Source: Burkholderia paludis (lineage in GTDB: Bacteria; Pseudomonadota; Gammaproteobacteria; Burkholderiales; Burkholderiaceae). From it: a stretch of DNA of 64,000 nt. This document shows, piece by piece, positions 9,729 to 18,158 of this stretch. The stretch lies in NCBI RefSeq assembly GCF_000732615.1, contig NZ_JPGL01000060.1, forward strand, positions 1 to 64,000. The letters run 5' to 3'. Positions within the stretch are counted from its first letter, which is position 1. Every line of letters starts with the position of its first letter. The notes under the pieces are model-generated. The model did no database searches and was not told the origin of the DNA. It saw only the letters and a program-made list of their open reading frames with translations. Made by a program: the position numbers and the translations under genes.

Positions 9729-10343
9729 ATGATGAAATTAATCGGTTCGCTCAGCAGCCCGTACGTCCGAAAGGCGCGGATCGTGCTTGCCGAAAAGAAG
9801 ATCGACTACAAGCTGGAGCTCGAGAACGTATGGGCGCCGGAGACGGACATTCATGCATCGAACCCGCTCGGCAAGGTCCCGTGTCTCGTGATGGAGGATG
9901 GCGCCGCGGTGTTCGATTCCCGCGTGATCTGCGAATACGTCGATACGCTGTCGCCGGTCGGCAAGCTGATTCCGCCGTCGGGTCGCGAGCGCCTCGAGGT
10001 GCGCTGCTGGGAAGCGCTGGGCGACGGCGTGCTCGAGGCGGCGGTCGCGATTCGCGTCGAACATACGATGCGCGACGAGGCGCAGCGCAGCCCGAGCTGG
10101 ATCGCGCGCCAGCAACGCAAGATCGACGACGGCCTCGTCGCGATGTCGCAGGGGCTCGGCGGCAAGATGTGGTGCGTCGGTAATCATTACACGCTCGCCG
10201 ACATCGCGCTCGGCTGCGCGCTCGGCTACCTCGACTTCCGGATGCCCGAGCTCAACTGGCGCGATCGCCACCCGAATCTCGACAAGCACTTCGTGAAACT
10301 GCAGCAGCGGCAGTCGTTCGCCGATACGCTGCCGCAGAACTGA
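9729..10343 (+). CDS. Glutathione S-transferase family protein (YibF/SspA-like)
   Basis: A 204-residue cytosolic GST-fold protein. The N-terminal thioredoxin-like domain begins MMKLIGSLSSPYVRKARIVL, with the Ser of SSPY in the usual glutathione-activating position and NPLGKVPCLVMEDG containing the cis-proline. An all-helical C-terminal domain includes YTLADIALGCALGYLD. A second ATG at 9732 is equally possible. It is a single-gene unit, divergent from pepP and ended by a strong bidirectional hairpin. The substrate is unknown. Confidence 0.88.
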   Translation: MMKLIGSLSSPYVRKARIVLAEKKIDYKLELENVWAPETDIHASNPLGKVPCLVMEDGAAVFDSRVICEYVDTLSPVGKLIPPSGRERLEVRCWEALGDGVLEAAVAIRVEHTMRDEAQRSPSWIARQQRKIDDGLVAMSQGLGGKMWCVGNHYTLADIALGCALGYLDFRMPELNWRDRHPNLDKHFVKLQQRQSFADTLPQN

Positions 10344-10385
10344 GCCGCGGCGTCCGGATTCACTCGCGCATTCGGCAGACGAAAG

Positions 10386-10415
10386 AAAAGCGCCCCGCGG
10401 GGCGCTTTTCTTTTT
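10386..10415. terminator. Bidirectional intrinsic terminator
   Basis: Palindrome with an 11-bp stem AAAAGCGCCCC/GGGGCGCTTTT (10386-10409), followed by further T on the plus strand and preceded by A-rich sequence. It can end the GST gene (plus) and the convergent FMN glutamate-synthase-like gene (minus). Confidence 0.88.
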
Positions 10416-10460
10416 GCTGCGCGAGCCGCGGCCGCCGCCGGTGCGGTGCGGCCGGCCGCG

Positions 10461-12080
10461 TCAATCGATCGACGCGTACACGGCGTCGCCGAGCGTGAAC
10501 GAATCGCTGCGCGCGATCGGCCACCACTTGTCGTACAACGTGAAGCCGCAGGTCTGTCCGTCGAGCAGCGAGCCGGGCTTGAGGTACTTCAGCAACTGCG
10601 ACATCAGCCGGACTTCGTGCGGCGCGACGCGCTGCACGATATGGTGCGCGCGCAGTTCCGACGGATGCGCGAGGCCGGCCGCCTGGACGAGTTCCTGCAG
10701 CGCGTGCAGCGTATTGCGGTGGAAGTTGTACACGCGGTCCGCCTTGTCGGGCACCACGAGCGCGCGCTGGCGCACCGGGTCCTGCGTCGCGACGCCGGTC
10801 GGGCAGCGGCCCGTGTGGCAGGTCTGCGCCTGGATGCAGCCGACCGCGAACATGAAGCCGCGCGCCGAGTTCACCCAGTCCGCGCCGATCGCGAGCGTAC
10901 GGGCGACGTCGAACGCGGTGATGATCTTGCCGCTCGCGCCGATCTTCACGCGATCGCGCACGCCGATGCCGACGAGCGTGTTGTGCACCAGCAGCAGCCC
11001 TTCCTGCAGCGGCACGCCGACATGGTCGGTGAATTCGAGCGGCGCCGCGCCCGTGCCGCCTTCCGCGCCGTCGACGACGATGAAGTCCGGCACGATGCCC
11101 GTTTCGAGCATCGCCTTCGCGATCCCGAAGAATTCCCACGGATGCCCGATGCACAGCTTGAAGCCGGTCGGCTTGCCGCCCGACAGCGTGCGCAGCCGTT
11201 CGACGAATTCGAGCAGCCCGCGCGGCGTCGAGAACTCCGAGTGCGTCGCGGGAGAGATGCAGTCCTTGCCCATCGGCACGCCGCGCGTCTCGGCGATTTC
11301 CGGCGTGATCTTCGCGGCCGGCAGCACGCCGCCGTGGCCCGGCTTCGCGCCCTGCGACAGCTTGACCTCGATCATCTTGACCTGCGGATCGGCGGCCTGC
11401 TTCGCGAACTTGTCGGGGTTGAACGTGCCGTCGTCGTTGCGGCAGCCGAAGTAGCCGGACGCGATTTCCCAGATGATGTCGCCGCCGTTCTCGCGGTGGT
11501 ATTTCGACAGCGAGCCTTCGCCCGTGTCGTGCGCGAACCCGCCTTTCTTCGCGCCGAGGTTCAGCGAGCGGATTGCGTTCGCGGACAGCGAGCCGAAGCT
11601 CATCGCCGAGATGTTGAAGATCGAGATGTCGTACGGTTGCGCGCGATTCGCGCCGACGCGGATGCGGAAATCGTGGTTCGGCAGCCTGGTCGGCGCGAGC
11701 GAGTGGCTGATCCATTCGTGCGCGACGGCCTTCACGTTCAGCTCGGTGCCGTACGGGCGGTTGTCGGCGACGTTCTTCGCGCGCTGGTAGACGAGGCTGC
11801 GCTGCGCGCGCGAGAACGGCTTCTCGTCGGTGTCGTCCTCGACGAAATACTGGCGGATTTCAGGTCGGATGAATTCGAACAGGAAGCGGAAGTGGCCCCA
11901 AAGCGGATAGTTGCGCAGGATCGCGTGGCGGTCCTGCTTCAGGTCGTACAGGCCGAGTGCGACGAGGGCGGCCGGGATCACGAGCCACGGCCACGCGAGC
12001 GCGTGCCGGGCGGCGAGCGCCGCGACGGCCACGAACAGCAGGACCGCGCACCACATCGCGATATAGCGTCGGGAAAACAT
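10461..12080 (-). CDS. FMN-binding glutamate synthase family protein, membrane-anchored
   Basis: A 539-residue protein with two N-terminal hydrophobic segments (about residues 8-25 and 29-45), then the FMN-binding/synthase domain of the glutamate synthase large subunit (FNISAMSFGSLS, GDIIWEIASGYFG, VVDGAEGGTGAAP). A C-x5-C-x4-C pattern near CHTGRCPTG resembles the 3Fe-4S ligands of GltB. The glutaminase domain is absent, so it is not a complete GltB; these stand-alone proteins are often annotated as glutamate synthase-related and their reaction is uncertain. The start at 12080 (MFSRRYIAMW) has a GGAG eight bases upstream; the frame stays open a further 300 bases without family-like sequence. 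Confidence 0.85.
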   Translation of the reverse strand: MFSRRYIAMWCAVLLFVAVAALAARHALAWPWLVIPAALVALGLYDLKQDRHAILRNYPLWGHFRFLFEFIRPEIRQYFVEDDTDEKPFSRAQRSLVYQRAKNVADNRPYGTELNVKAVAHEWISHSLAPTRLPNHDFRIRVGANRAQPYDISIFNISAMSFGSLSANAIRSLNLGAKKGGFAHDTGEGSLSKYHRENGGDIIWEIASGYFGCRNDDGTFNPDKFAKQAADPQVKMIEVKLSQGAKPGHGGVLPAAKITPEIAETRGVPMGKDCISPATHSEFSTPRGLLEFVERLRTLSGGKPTGFKLCIGHPWEFFGIAKAMLETGIVPDFIVVDGAEGGTGAAPLEFTDHVGVPLQEGLLLVHNTLVGIGVRDRVKIGASGKIITAFDVARTLAIGADWVNSARGFMFAVGCIQAQTCHTGRCPTGVATQDPVRQRALVVPDKADRVYNFHRNTLHALQELVQAAGLAHPSELRAHHIVQRVAPHEVRLMSQLLKYLKPGSLLDGQTCGFTLYDKWWPIARSDSFTLGDAVYASID

Positions 12081-12478
12081 GGGGACTCCATCGTAATTGT
12101 TCGGATGGCCGTCACGTCGCCAGGGTTGCGCGGCGGCCGGCAGGTCGGCGCCCGAGGCGTCGCGCAGGCCCGGCGGGCATGCTGCCCGTGCCGTACCCGT
12201 CGCCGCCGGCGCCCACGATGGTCGAGAGTCTACTACGGGTGTCGTGAAGCTCGCGTTGCGGAGCCGGCGGCTGCCGGCAGGCGCGGGGAGGGCGGTATGG
12301 AGGCGAGCCGGCACGCGGTGCGGGGCCGGCGCGGAAAGCCGCGTCGCGATTGAATGGCGTCCGGCGCGACCCGTGCCGGGCGGCACTTAACCGTGCGCGG
12401 CGCAGCGGTGCGGCGTGAAGCGGGCGACGAGCGGAGCGGGCGGGTCCGGCCGGCGCGGCTCGCGCGGCCGGATCCGCA
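12081..12478. other. Intergenic region (398 bases)
   Basis: GC-rich spacer between the ends of mnmA and the start of the FMN glutamate-synthase-like gene, both on the minus strand. I see no intrinsic terminator with a T-run and no small gene with a good ribosome binding site. Presumably it holds the promoter of the downstream gene. Confidence 0.5.
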
Positions 12479-13618
12479 TCAGCGTGCGGCCGCGAGCGTG
12501 TCGCGCGCCGCCATGTCGGCGGCCGCGGCTTCGATGATGCCCCCGCCGAGGCAGATCTCGCCGTCGTACAGCACGGCCGACTGGCCGGGCGTGACGGCCC
12601 ACTGCGCGTCGTCGAACGCGAGCGAGAAGCGCGGCTCGCCTGCCGGGCCGGGCGTCGCGGCGCCGAATGCGCAGGCCGCGTCGGCCTGCCGGTAGCGCGT
12701 CTTGGCGCCGCACGCGAAGCCTTCGGCGGGCGGCGTGCCGGCGACCCAGCTCACGTTGCCGGCGACGAGCTGCCGCGACAGCAGCCACGGATGATCGTGG
12801 CCCTGCACGACGTACAGCGTGTTCGACGCGATGTCCTTCGCGGCGACGAACCACGGTTCGCCGCTGCCGCTCTTGCTGCCGCCGAGGCCGATGCCCTTGC
12901 GCTGGCCGAACGTGTAGAAGGCGAGGCCGATGTGCTCGCCGACGATCTTGCCGTCGGGGGTCTTCATCGGGCCGGGCTGGGTCGGCAGGTAGCGGTTCAG
13001 GAAATCGCGGAACGGTCGCTCGCCGATGAAGCAGATGCCGGTCGAGTCCTTCTTCTTCGCGTTCGGCAGCCCGATCTGCGCGGCGATCTCGCGCACCTTC
13101 GTCTTTGGAATCTCGCCGAGCGGGAACATCGTCTTCGACAGTTGCGCCTGGTTCAGGCGGTGCAGGAAGTACGACTGGTCCTTCGTATGATCGAACGCCT
13201 TCAGCAGCTCGAAACGCCCGTCGCGCTCGCGCACGCGCGCGTAGTGGCCGGTCGCGATCATTTCCGCGTCGAGCGACATCGCGTGATCGAGGAACGCCTT
13301 GAACTTGATCTCCGCGTTGCACAGCACGTCGGGGTTGGGCGTGCGGCCGGCCGAGTACTCGCGCAGGAATTCGGCGAACACGCGGTCCTTGTATTCCGCC
13401 GCGAAGTTGACGGCCTCCACGTCGATACCGATCAGGTCGGCCACCGACACGACGTCGATCCAGTCCTGGCGCGTCGAGCAATACTCGCCGTCGTCGTCGT
13501 CTTCCCAGTTCTTCATGAACAGGCCGACCACGTCGTAGCCCTGTTCCTTCAGCAGCCACGCGGTCACCGACGAATCGACGCCGCCCGACATGCCTACCAC
13601 TACACGGCGCCGGCTCAT
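12479..13618 (-). CDS. mnmA: tRNA-specific 2-thiouridylase MnmA
   Basis: A 379-residue enzyme that thiolates U34 of the Lys, Glu and Gln tRNAs, with sulfur relayed through the Tus system. The PP-loop ATP motif GMSGGVDSS is at residues 9-17. The catalytic cysteines are C100 in [12 protein letters not shown] and the Cys in [10 protein letters not shown]. The start at 13618 ([13 protein letters not shown]) overlaps the nudJ stop by four bases, so the two are translationally coupled. The reading frame continues upstream but only through nudJ in another frame. Confidence 0.97.
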   Translation of the reverse strand: MSRRRVVVGMSGGVDSSVTAWLLKEQGYDVVGLFMKNWEDDDDGEYCSTRQDWIDVVSVADLIGIDVEAVNFAAEYKDRVFAEFLREYSAGRTPNPDVLCNAEIKFKAFLDHAMSLDAEMIATGHYARVRERDGRFELLKAFDHTKDQSYFLHRLNQAQLSKTMFPLGEIPKTKVREIAAQIGLPNAKKKDSTGICFIGERPFRDFLNRYLPTQPGPMKTPDGKIVGEHIGLAFYTFGQRKGIGLGGSKSGSGEPWFVAAKDIASNTLYVVQGHDHPWLLSRQLVAGNVSWVAGTPPAEGFACGAKTRYRQADAACAFGAATPGPAGEPRFSLAFDDAQWAVTPGQSAVLYDGEICLGGGIIEAAAADMAARDTLAAAR

Positions 13619-14124
13619 TTGCTGACCGCCTGACGTTCGAATGCATCGGGGCGCGGCGCCACCGAATGCGTGTGCACGAAATCGAGCGGGATGCGCCGCC
13701 CGGCGAGGTAGTCGTCGACACCGCGCATCACCGCGGGCGAGCGGTGACGGTCGCTGCACGCGCGCAGTTCGTCGGCCGTCAGCCACAGCGTGCGGACGAT
13801 GCCTTCGTCGAGCGCATGGCCCGCGACCGGCTCGCCGGCCGTGCCGCAGAACGTGAAGCGCAGGTAGGTCGCGCCGGCGGTGCCGGGGCGGTCGTAGTGC
13901 GCGAGATAGACGCCGACGAGCGCGTCGGGCGTGAACGGGTGCGCGGTTTCCTCGAGCGTTTCGCGGATCACGGCGTCGGCCAGCGTCTCGCCGGCCTCGA
14001 GATGACCGGCCGGCTGGTTGATGCGCAGGCCCGTCGAGGTTTCTTCCTCGATCACGAGAAAGCGGCCGGCGCGCTCGACGAGCGCGGCAACCGTCACATG
14101 CGGGGTCCAGATTTCGGGTTTCAT
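13615..14124 (-). CDS. nudJ: NUDIX hydrolase, NudJ-like phosphatase
   Basis: A 169-residue NUDIX protein. The NUDIX box is intact in consensus spacing ([20 protein letters not shown], about residues 38-57). The N-terminus, [16 protein letters not shown], is like E. coli NudJ, which hydrolyses HMP-pyrophosphate and nucleoside di/triphosphates. The four-base overlap with mnmA reproduces the nudJ-mnmA neighbourhood of enterobacteria, which supports the name. Substrate is inferred from family. Confidence 0.88.
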   Translation of the reverse strand: MKPEIWTPHVTVAALVERAGRFLVIEEETSTGLRINQPAGHLEAGETLADAVIRETLEETAHPFTPDALVGVYLAHYDRPGTAGATYLRFTFCGTAGEPVAGHALDEGIVRTLWLTADELRACSDRHRSPAVMRGVDDYLAGRRIPLDFVHTHSVAPRPDAFERQAVSK

Positions 14125-14440
14125 GGTTCGGCATTTTACCGGTTGCGACCGAACGTTGCCGGTCGCTTCATCAGACGAATCCGACCCTCGTGGACTGCCC
14201 GTCCCGCCGGCGCGCGGTGGCGCCGGCGGCGCGCAGGCGCGGCGGCCGGTGGAGCCGGGCCCGGCGGCGGTGGCGTCGTTTCCGCCCGGCAACGCGGCCG
14301 GGCGCTTCACGGGCGGCCCGACCGGCCCGAACGGCGCAAGCCGGCCGGCATCGGCGACATTCCGGGCCCGAACCCTGCCAATCCGGCTACGCCGGGCAGG
14401 GATCGTTCCTGCCGGCGGCTCGCCCCGGCCCGGTTTCGCT
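14125..14440. other. Intergenic region (316 bases)
   Basis: Very GC-rich spacer between the LysR-type regulator gene's end and nudJ. It should contain the nudJ-mnmA promoter. I see no terminator, repeat or small gene that I can support. Confidence 0.45.
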
Positions 14441-15361
14441 TCAGGGCGCGACCCGGTTCGCGACGCACGCGGCAATCGTGTCGCGCACGCGCACGATCGC
14501 CGGGTCGCGCTGCGTGCTCGTGCGCCAGCCGATTTCCACCGGATAGCGCGGCAGGTCGACCGGGCACGCGAGTGCGCGCAACGGCGTCGATTGCGCGATC
14601 GCGTGCGCCGCATGCGCGGGAATCGTCGCCACCGCGTCGGAGCCGGCGAGCAGGTACGGCAACGCGGCGAAATGCGTGGTCGATGCAGCAACGCGCCGCT
14701 TGTGGCCGAGCGCGGCCAATGCTTCGTCGACGATCCCGATCACGCCGCCCGACGACACGAGCAGGTGGTCGCGCCGCAGGAAATCGGCGAGCGTCAGCGT
14801 GCGCGGCGGCCGCGTGCGGGCGGCCGGATCGATCAGGCACGCATAGCCGCCCGTCGCGACCGCGCGCCGGCTGAGCCCGTTCGCCGAAAACCCGCCCGAC
14901 GCGATCGCGAGATCGACGCCGTGTCGCAGCAGCGCGTCGCCGGCGATGCCGCTGTGCGTCTGCCGGAAGATCAGCCGGATGCCGGCCGCCTCCCGCGCGA
15001 CCGCATCGATCAGCGCGCGGCCGAGCGCGATCTCGAAGTCGTCCGACAGCCCGATCGAGATCGTGCGGCCGACCCGGTCGCCGCCGTCGGCGGCAATCGC
15101 GAGGCTTGCGCGGCAGCGGTCGAGCGCATCGGACAGGATCGGCTTCAGTTCGTCCGCGCGCGGCGTCGGCGCAAGCCCGCGGCCGGTGCGCACGAACAGC
15201 GGATCGGCGTAGATCACGCGCAGCCGCGCCAGCGCCGCACTCACCGCCGACTGCGTGAGCCCGAGCCGCAGCGCCGCGCGGCTCGCGCCGCCTTCCTCGT
15301 ACAGTGCCTCGAATACCTTGAGCAGGTTCAGGTCGAGGCGGGCGATATCATCCGGATTCAT
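14441..15361 (-). CDS. LysR-type regulator, divergent from a nitrilase
   Basis: A 306-residue LysR-family regulator. The N-terminal winged helix (LDLNLLKVFEALYEEGGASRAAL ... LGLTQSAVSAALARLR) occupies residues 8-60, followed by a periplasmic-binding-like effector domain. It is transcribed away from the nitrilase gene across an 80-base gap rich in ATCGAT palindromes, the usual layout for a regulator of its neighbour. The effector is presumably a nitrile or its acid product (inference). Confidence 0.9.
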   Translation of the reverse strand: MNPDDIARLDLNLLKVFEALYEEGGASRAALRLGLTQSAVSAALARLRVIYADPLFVRTGRGLAPTPRADELKPILSDALDRCRASLAIAADGGDRVGRTISIGLSDDFEIALGRALIDAVAREAAGIRLIFRQTHSGIAGDALLRHGVDLAIASGGFSANGLSRRAVATGGYACLIDPAARTRPPRTLTLADFLRRDHLLVSSGGVIGIVDEALAALGHKRRVAASTTHFAALPYLLAGSDAVATIPAHAAHAIAQSTPLRALACPVDLPRYPVEIGWRTSTQRDPAIVRVRDTIAACVANRVAP

Positions 15362-15441
15362 GACACTTATCGTTCTATCGATTTGATCGATGACATCTTA
15401 TCGATAAAGATGGCGATACCCCATTCACCGGAGACGCCCTC
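15362..15441. promoter_or_regulatory. Divergent LysR/nitrilase control region with ATCGAT palindromes
   Basis: This 80-base AT-richer gap holds two ATCGAT hexamers (15377-15382 and 15386-15391) and the perfect 10-bp palindrome TTATCGATAA (15398-15407). A further TTATCG lies near 15368. Such clustered dyads fit LysR-type recognition and activation sites controlling both genes. The start sites cannot be placed with certainty. Confidence 0.55.
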
Positions 15442-16365
15442 ATGTCCACATCCGTCATCGCGGCACTTCAGATCGGCGCATCGCCCGCCGGCACGCGCAC
15501 CACGCTCGACACGATCCTCGGCTACGAAACCGCGATCCGCGACAGCGGAGCGTCGCTCGTCGTGCTGCCCGAGGCCGTGCTCGGCGGCTATCCGAAGGGC
15601 GAGATCTTCGGCACGCGGCTCGGCTACCGGCTGCCCGAGGGCCGCGACGCGTATGCGCGCTATGCCGCGCAGGCGATCGAGGTGCCGGGGCCCGAAACCG
15701 ACGAACTGGCCGCGCTGTCGCAGCGCACGGGCGCGAGCCTCGTGGTCGGCGTGATCGAGCGCGGCGGCAGCACGCTGTACTGCACGGCGCTGTTCTTCGA
15801 TCCGCGCGACGGGCTCGTCGCGAAGCACCGCAAGCTGATGCCGACCGGCACCGAGCGGCTGATCTGGGGGCAGGGCGACGGCTCGACGCTGCCGGTGGTC
15901 GATACCGCCGCAGGCCGCGCGGGCGCCGCGATCTGCTGGGAGAACCACATGCCGCTGCTGCGCTGTGCGATGTACGCGAAGGGCGTGCAGATCTGGTGCG
16001 CGCCGACCGTCGACGAGCGCGACGTGTGGCAAAGCTCGATGCGGCACATTGCGCACGAGGGGCGCTGCTTCGTGGTCAGTGCGTGCCAGGTGCAGCCGTC
16101 GCCGCGCGCGCTCGGCATCGACGTGCCGGGCTGGGACCCGGAGCGGCCGCTGATTCGCGGCGGCAGCGTGATCGTCGGGCCGCTCGGCGACCTGTTGACG
16201 GCGCCGCTGATCGGCGAGGCCGGGCTCGTGACCGCGCGCATCGATACCGACGAGCTCGTGCGGGCCCGCTACGACTTCGACGTGGTCGGGCATTACGCAC
16301 GGCCCGACGTGTTTTCGCTGCACGTCGACGAGCGGCCGAAGCGGACGGTGGTGTTCGGCGAGTAG
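15442..16365 (+). CDS. Nitrilase (carbon-nitrogen hydrolase family)
   Basis: A 307-residue hydrolase with the full nitrilase catalytic triad: E44 in [11 protein letters not shown]131 in [14 protein letters not shown] and C165 in [11 protein letters not shown]. The sequence around C165 and the [13 protein letters not shown] segment are typical of true nitrilases (nitrile to carboxylic acid plus ammonia) rather than amidases. The intracellular enzyme is transcribed divergently from its probable LysR regulator. Aliphatic versus aromatic substrate preference cannot be read from sequence. Confidence 0.9.
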   Translation: MSTSVIAALQIGASPAGTRTTLDTILGYETAIRDSGASLVVLPEAVLGGYPKGEIFGTRLGYRLPEGRDAYARYAAQAIEVPGPETDELAALSQRTGASLVVGVIERGGSTLYCTALFFDPRDGLVAKHRKLMPTGTERLIWGQGDGSTLPVVDTAAGRAGAAICWENHMPLLRCAMYAKGVQIWCAPTVDERDVWQSSMRHIAHEGRCFVVSACQVQPSPRALGIDVPGWDPERPLIRGGSVIVGPLGDLLTAPLIGEAGLVTARIDTDELVRARYDFDVVGHYARPDVFSLHVDERPKRTVVFGE

Positions 16366-16459
16366 GCGAGTAGGCCGGGAGCGGGCCGGGGCGTGGGCAC
16401 GGCCCGGGCGCGTTGCGGCGGCGCGCCGGCAAGCTGTGCGTGCCGGCCGTCTCGCGCGG

Positions 16460-17146
16460 TCAGCGCATCGGCGCTTCCGCGATCCGCATGTAATCGGCGA
16501 TCCGCCGCCCTTCCATGTCCGGAAACTGCTCGTGCACGGTGATGTCGCCCATCCGGGCGATGTCGAAGGTGCGGAAATCGCCGCGCAGCTCGCACCACGC
16601 GCCGATCGTCCAGCGCCCGCCCCAGTAGACGAGCCCGAGCGGCCATACGCGGCGCTGCGAGTGCGCGCCGAGCCGGTCGCGATAGTCGAAGCCGACGACG
16701 TGGCGCGTGTCGATGGCCTGGTGGATCGCGTCGACCTTCGCGCAGAACGTCTCGTCGATGTGGAACGACGGTGCGAACACGGGCAGGCGGTCGAGCGCCG
16801 TGCGCTTGTCGGCCGGCATTGCCGACGCGATCTTGGCGAGCGCGGAGCGCGCGCCGCTCGCGAAGCGCGCCCCGCCCCAGGTTTCGAGCATGCGCGCGCC
16901 GGTGGCGAGCGCCGAAAGCTCCTCGGCCGTGAACGTGAGCGGCGGCAGGCTCGCGTTGCGGTTCAGCCGGTACCCGATGCCGGCTTCGCCTTCGATCGGC
17001 ACCCCTGACAGTTGCAGGTCGCGCACGTCGCGATAGACCGTGCGCGGCGACACCGACAGCCAGTCGGCCAGTTGCTGCGCGGTCGTGAGACGACGCCCGC
17101 GCAGCAGCTCGGCGATCTGGAACAGGCGGTCGGCGCGGCGGGTCAT
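16460..17146 (-). CDS. YafY-type WYL-domain transcriptional regulator
   Basis: A 228-residue regulator. Residues 1-60 form a DeoR-like winged helix (RLFQIAELLRGRRLTTAQQLAD, SPRTVYRDVRDL), and the C-terminal half is a WYL domain (VGFDYRDRLGAHSQRRVWPLGLVYWGGRWTIGAW). It lies 73 bases downstream of the VOC-protein gene on the same strand, a pairing often seen for YafY regulators. An inverted repeat upstream of the VOC gene is a plausible operator. Confidence 0.88.
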   Translation of the reverse strand: MTRRADRLFQIAELLRGRRLTTAQQLADWLSVSPRTVYRDVRDLQLSGVPIEGEAGIGYRLNRNASLPPLTFTAEELSALATGARMLETWGGARFASGARSALAKIASAMPADKRTALDRLPVFAPSFHIDETFCAKVDAIHQAIDTRHVVGFDYRDRLGAHSQRRVWPLGLVYWGGRWTIGAWCELRGDFRTFDIARMGDITVHEQFPDMEGRRIADYMRIAEAPMR

Positions 17147-17219
17147 GACGGCACCTCGACTCTTGCGGCGGTGGGGACTTCGCGATGATAGCGCCGCGCC
17201 GGCCCGACGGCCGGTGCGC

Positions 17220-17624
17220 TCAGTGGCATTTCGGCGCGTGCAGGCCGACGCGGTTGCCTTCGGTATCGATCAGGTAGCCGATGTAGCCGTAGTTGTTCGG
17301 CAGCTCGACGACCGAGCCCTGCACCGCGCCGCCCGCGCGCTTCGCGCGTTCGAGCGCGGCAACGACCGAATCGCCGGCGTTCAGGTAGACGAGCACGCCG
17401 TTCGCGCTCGGCTTCATCTGCTGCGGATCGAACACGATGCTGCCGCCCGTGCTCGACGCCTCGCGCTCGAACGTGGCCATCGGCACGCCGCCGATCACCG
17501 TGCGCTGCAGCGTCGTTTGCAGCACGGTCTCGTAGAAGCGGATCGCCCGGTCGAAGTCGAGGGACGGAATGTCGAACCACGCGATCGCGCGCTCCAGGGT
17601 GGCGGTGGCAGTTGCGGACGTCAT
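17220..17624 (-). CDS. VOC-family (glyoxalase/bleomycin-resistance fold) protein
   Basis: A 134-residue single-domain VOC protein (IAWFDIPSLDFDRAIRFYE ... YIGYLIDTEGNRVGLH). The fold is shared by glyoxalases, dioxygenases and antibiotic-binding proteins; the substrate is unknown. The start at 17624 is chosen because AAGGAG lies seven bases upstream; the frame remains open further upstream but without family-like sequence. It is followed by the WYL regulator, which probably controls it. Confidence 0.85.
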   Translation of the reverse strand: MTSATATATLERAIAWFDIPSLDFDRAIRFYETVLQTTLQRTVIGGVPMATFEREASSTGGSIVFDPQQMKPSANGVLVYLNAGDSVVAALERAKRAGGAVQGSVVELPNNYGYIGYLIDTEGNRVGLHAPKCH

Positions 17625-17703
17625 GACGAGCTCCTTGTCGTTCGGGTTCGGTAGGGATGCCGGCGCTGCATTGCGCCGGGATTGAAGTGTGACCGCGGGC
17701 TGC

Positions 17704-17731
17704 TGACACCGTATTGTCAGTAGAGTTGTCA
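17704..17731. promoter_or_regulatory. Candidate operator TGACA-N6-TGTCA upstream of the VOC/WYL pair
   Basis: Inverted repeat TGACA (17704-17708) and TGTCA (17715-17719) with six bases between, then another TGTCA at 17727-17731, about 12 bases (one helical turn) on. It lies 80-107 bases upstream of the VOC start in otherwise featureless GC-rich DNA, where a regulator-binding site is expected. Confidence 0.5.
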
Positions 17732-18158
17732 CCCCTGCCAGGCAACGGTTCGACGACGATCCGTCGCGGGTCGACCTCGTCGAAGAAGGGGCGCAGAACG
17801 ATCCGCCGCGCAGGCGGGTCGTCGCGCGGCGTATGCCGTCAGGGGGAAGCCGAGCGTCGTGCGCGAGCGGTCGCGTCGGGCCGCGCGAGGGCGCCGTGAA
17901 GCCGGCCGTCACGCACGATGGGCGGATGGCCGGCCCGGAGATGAGGCGCGGGATTCGGGGCGGGTGGCCGGTCGTGTCGTCGCCCCGGAAGGCGCTGCCC
18001 GAAACGGGGCGCGCGCTGCCGTTCACGACGCAGTGCGGGAAGACGTCGAGGCGCTGAAAAGGGAACGCCGCGGAAACCGCGGGTGCGGCTTCGGCGGCGT
18101 TACGAGTGGTGCAGCGGCGGCCGTGCAGGCCGCCCGTTCGGAGCCCGGGCGCTGCGGC
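17732..18158. other. Intergenic region (427 bases)
   Basis: GC-rich stretch between the operator-like repeat of the VOC gene and the end of the THUMP methyltransferase gene. Open frames cross it on both strands but none has a ribosome binding site or recognisable protein sequence. No hairpin with a T-run was found. Confidence 0.45.

Noticed and set aside
17625-18026. Upstream extension of the VOC protein frame to 18026
   Set aside because: No family similarity; the internal ATG at 17624 has a strong AAGGAG and gives the normal VOC length.
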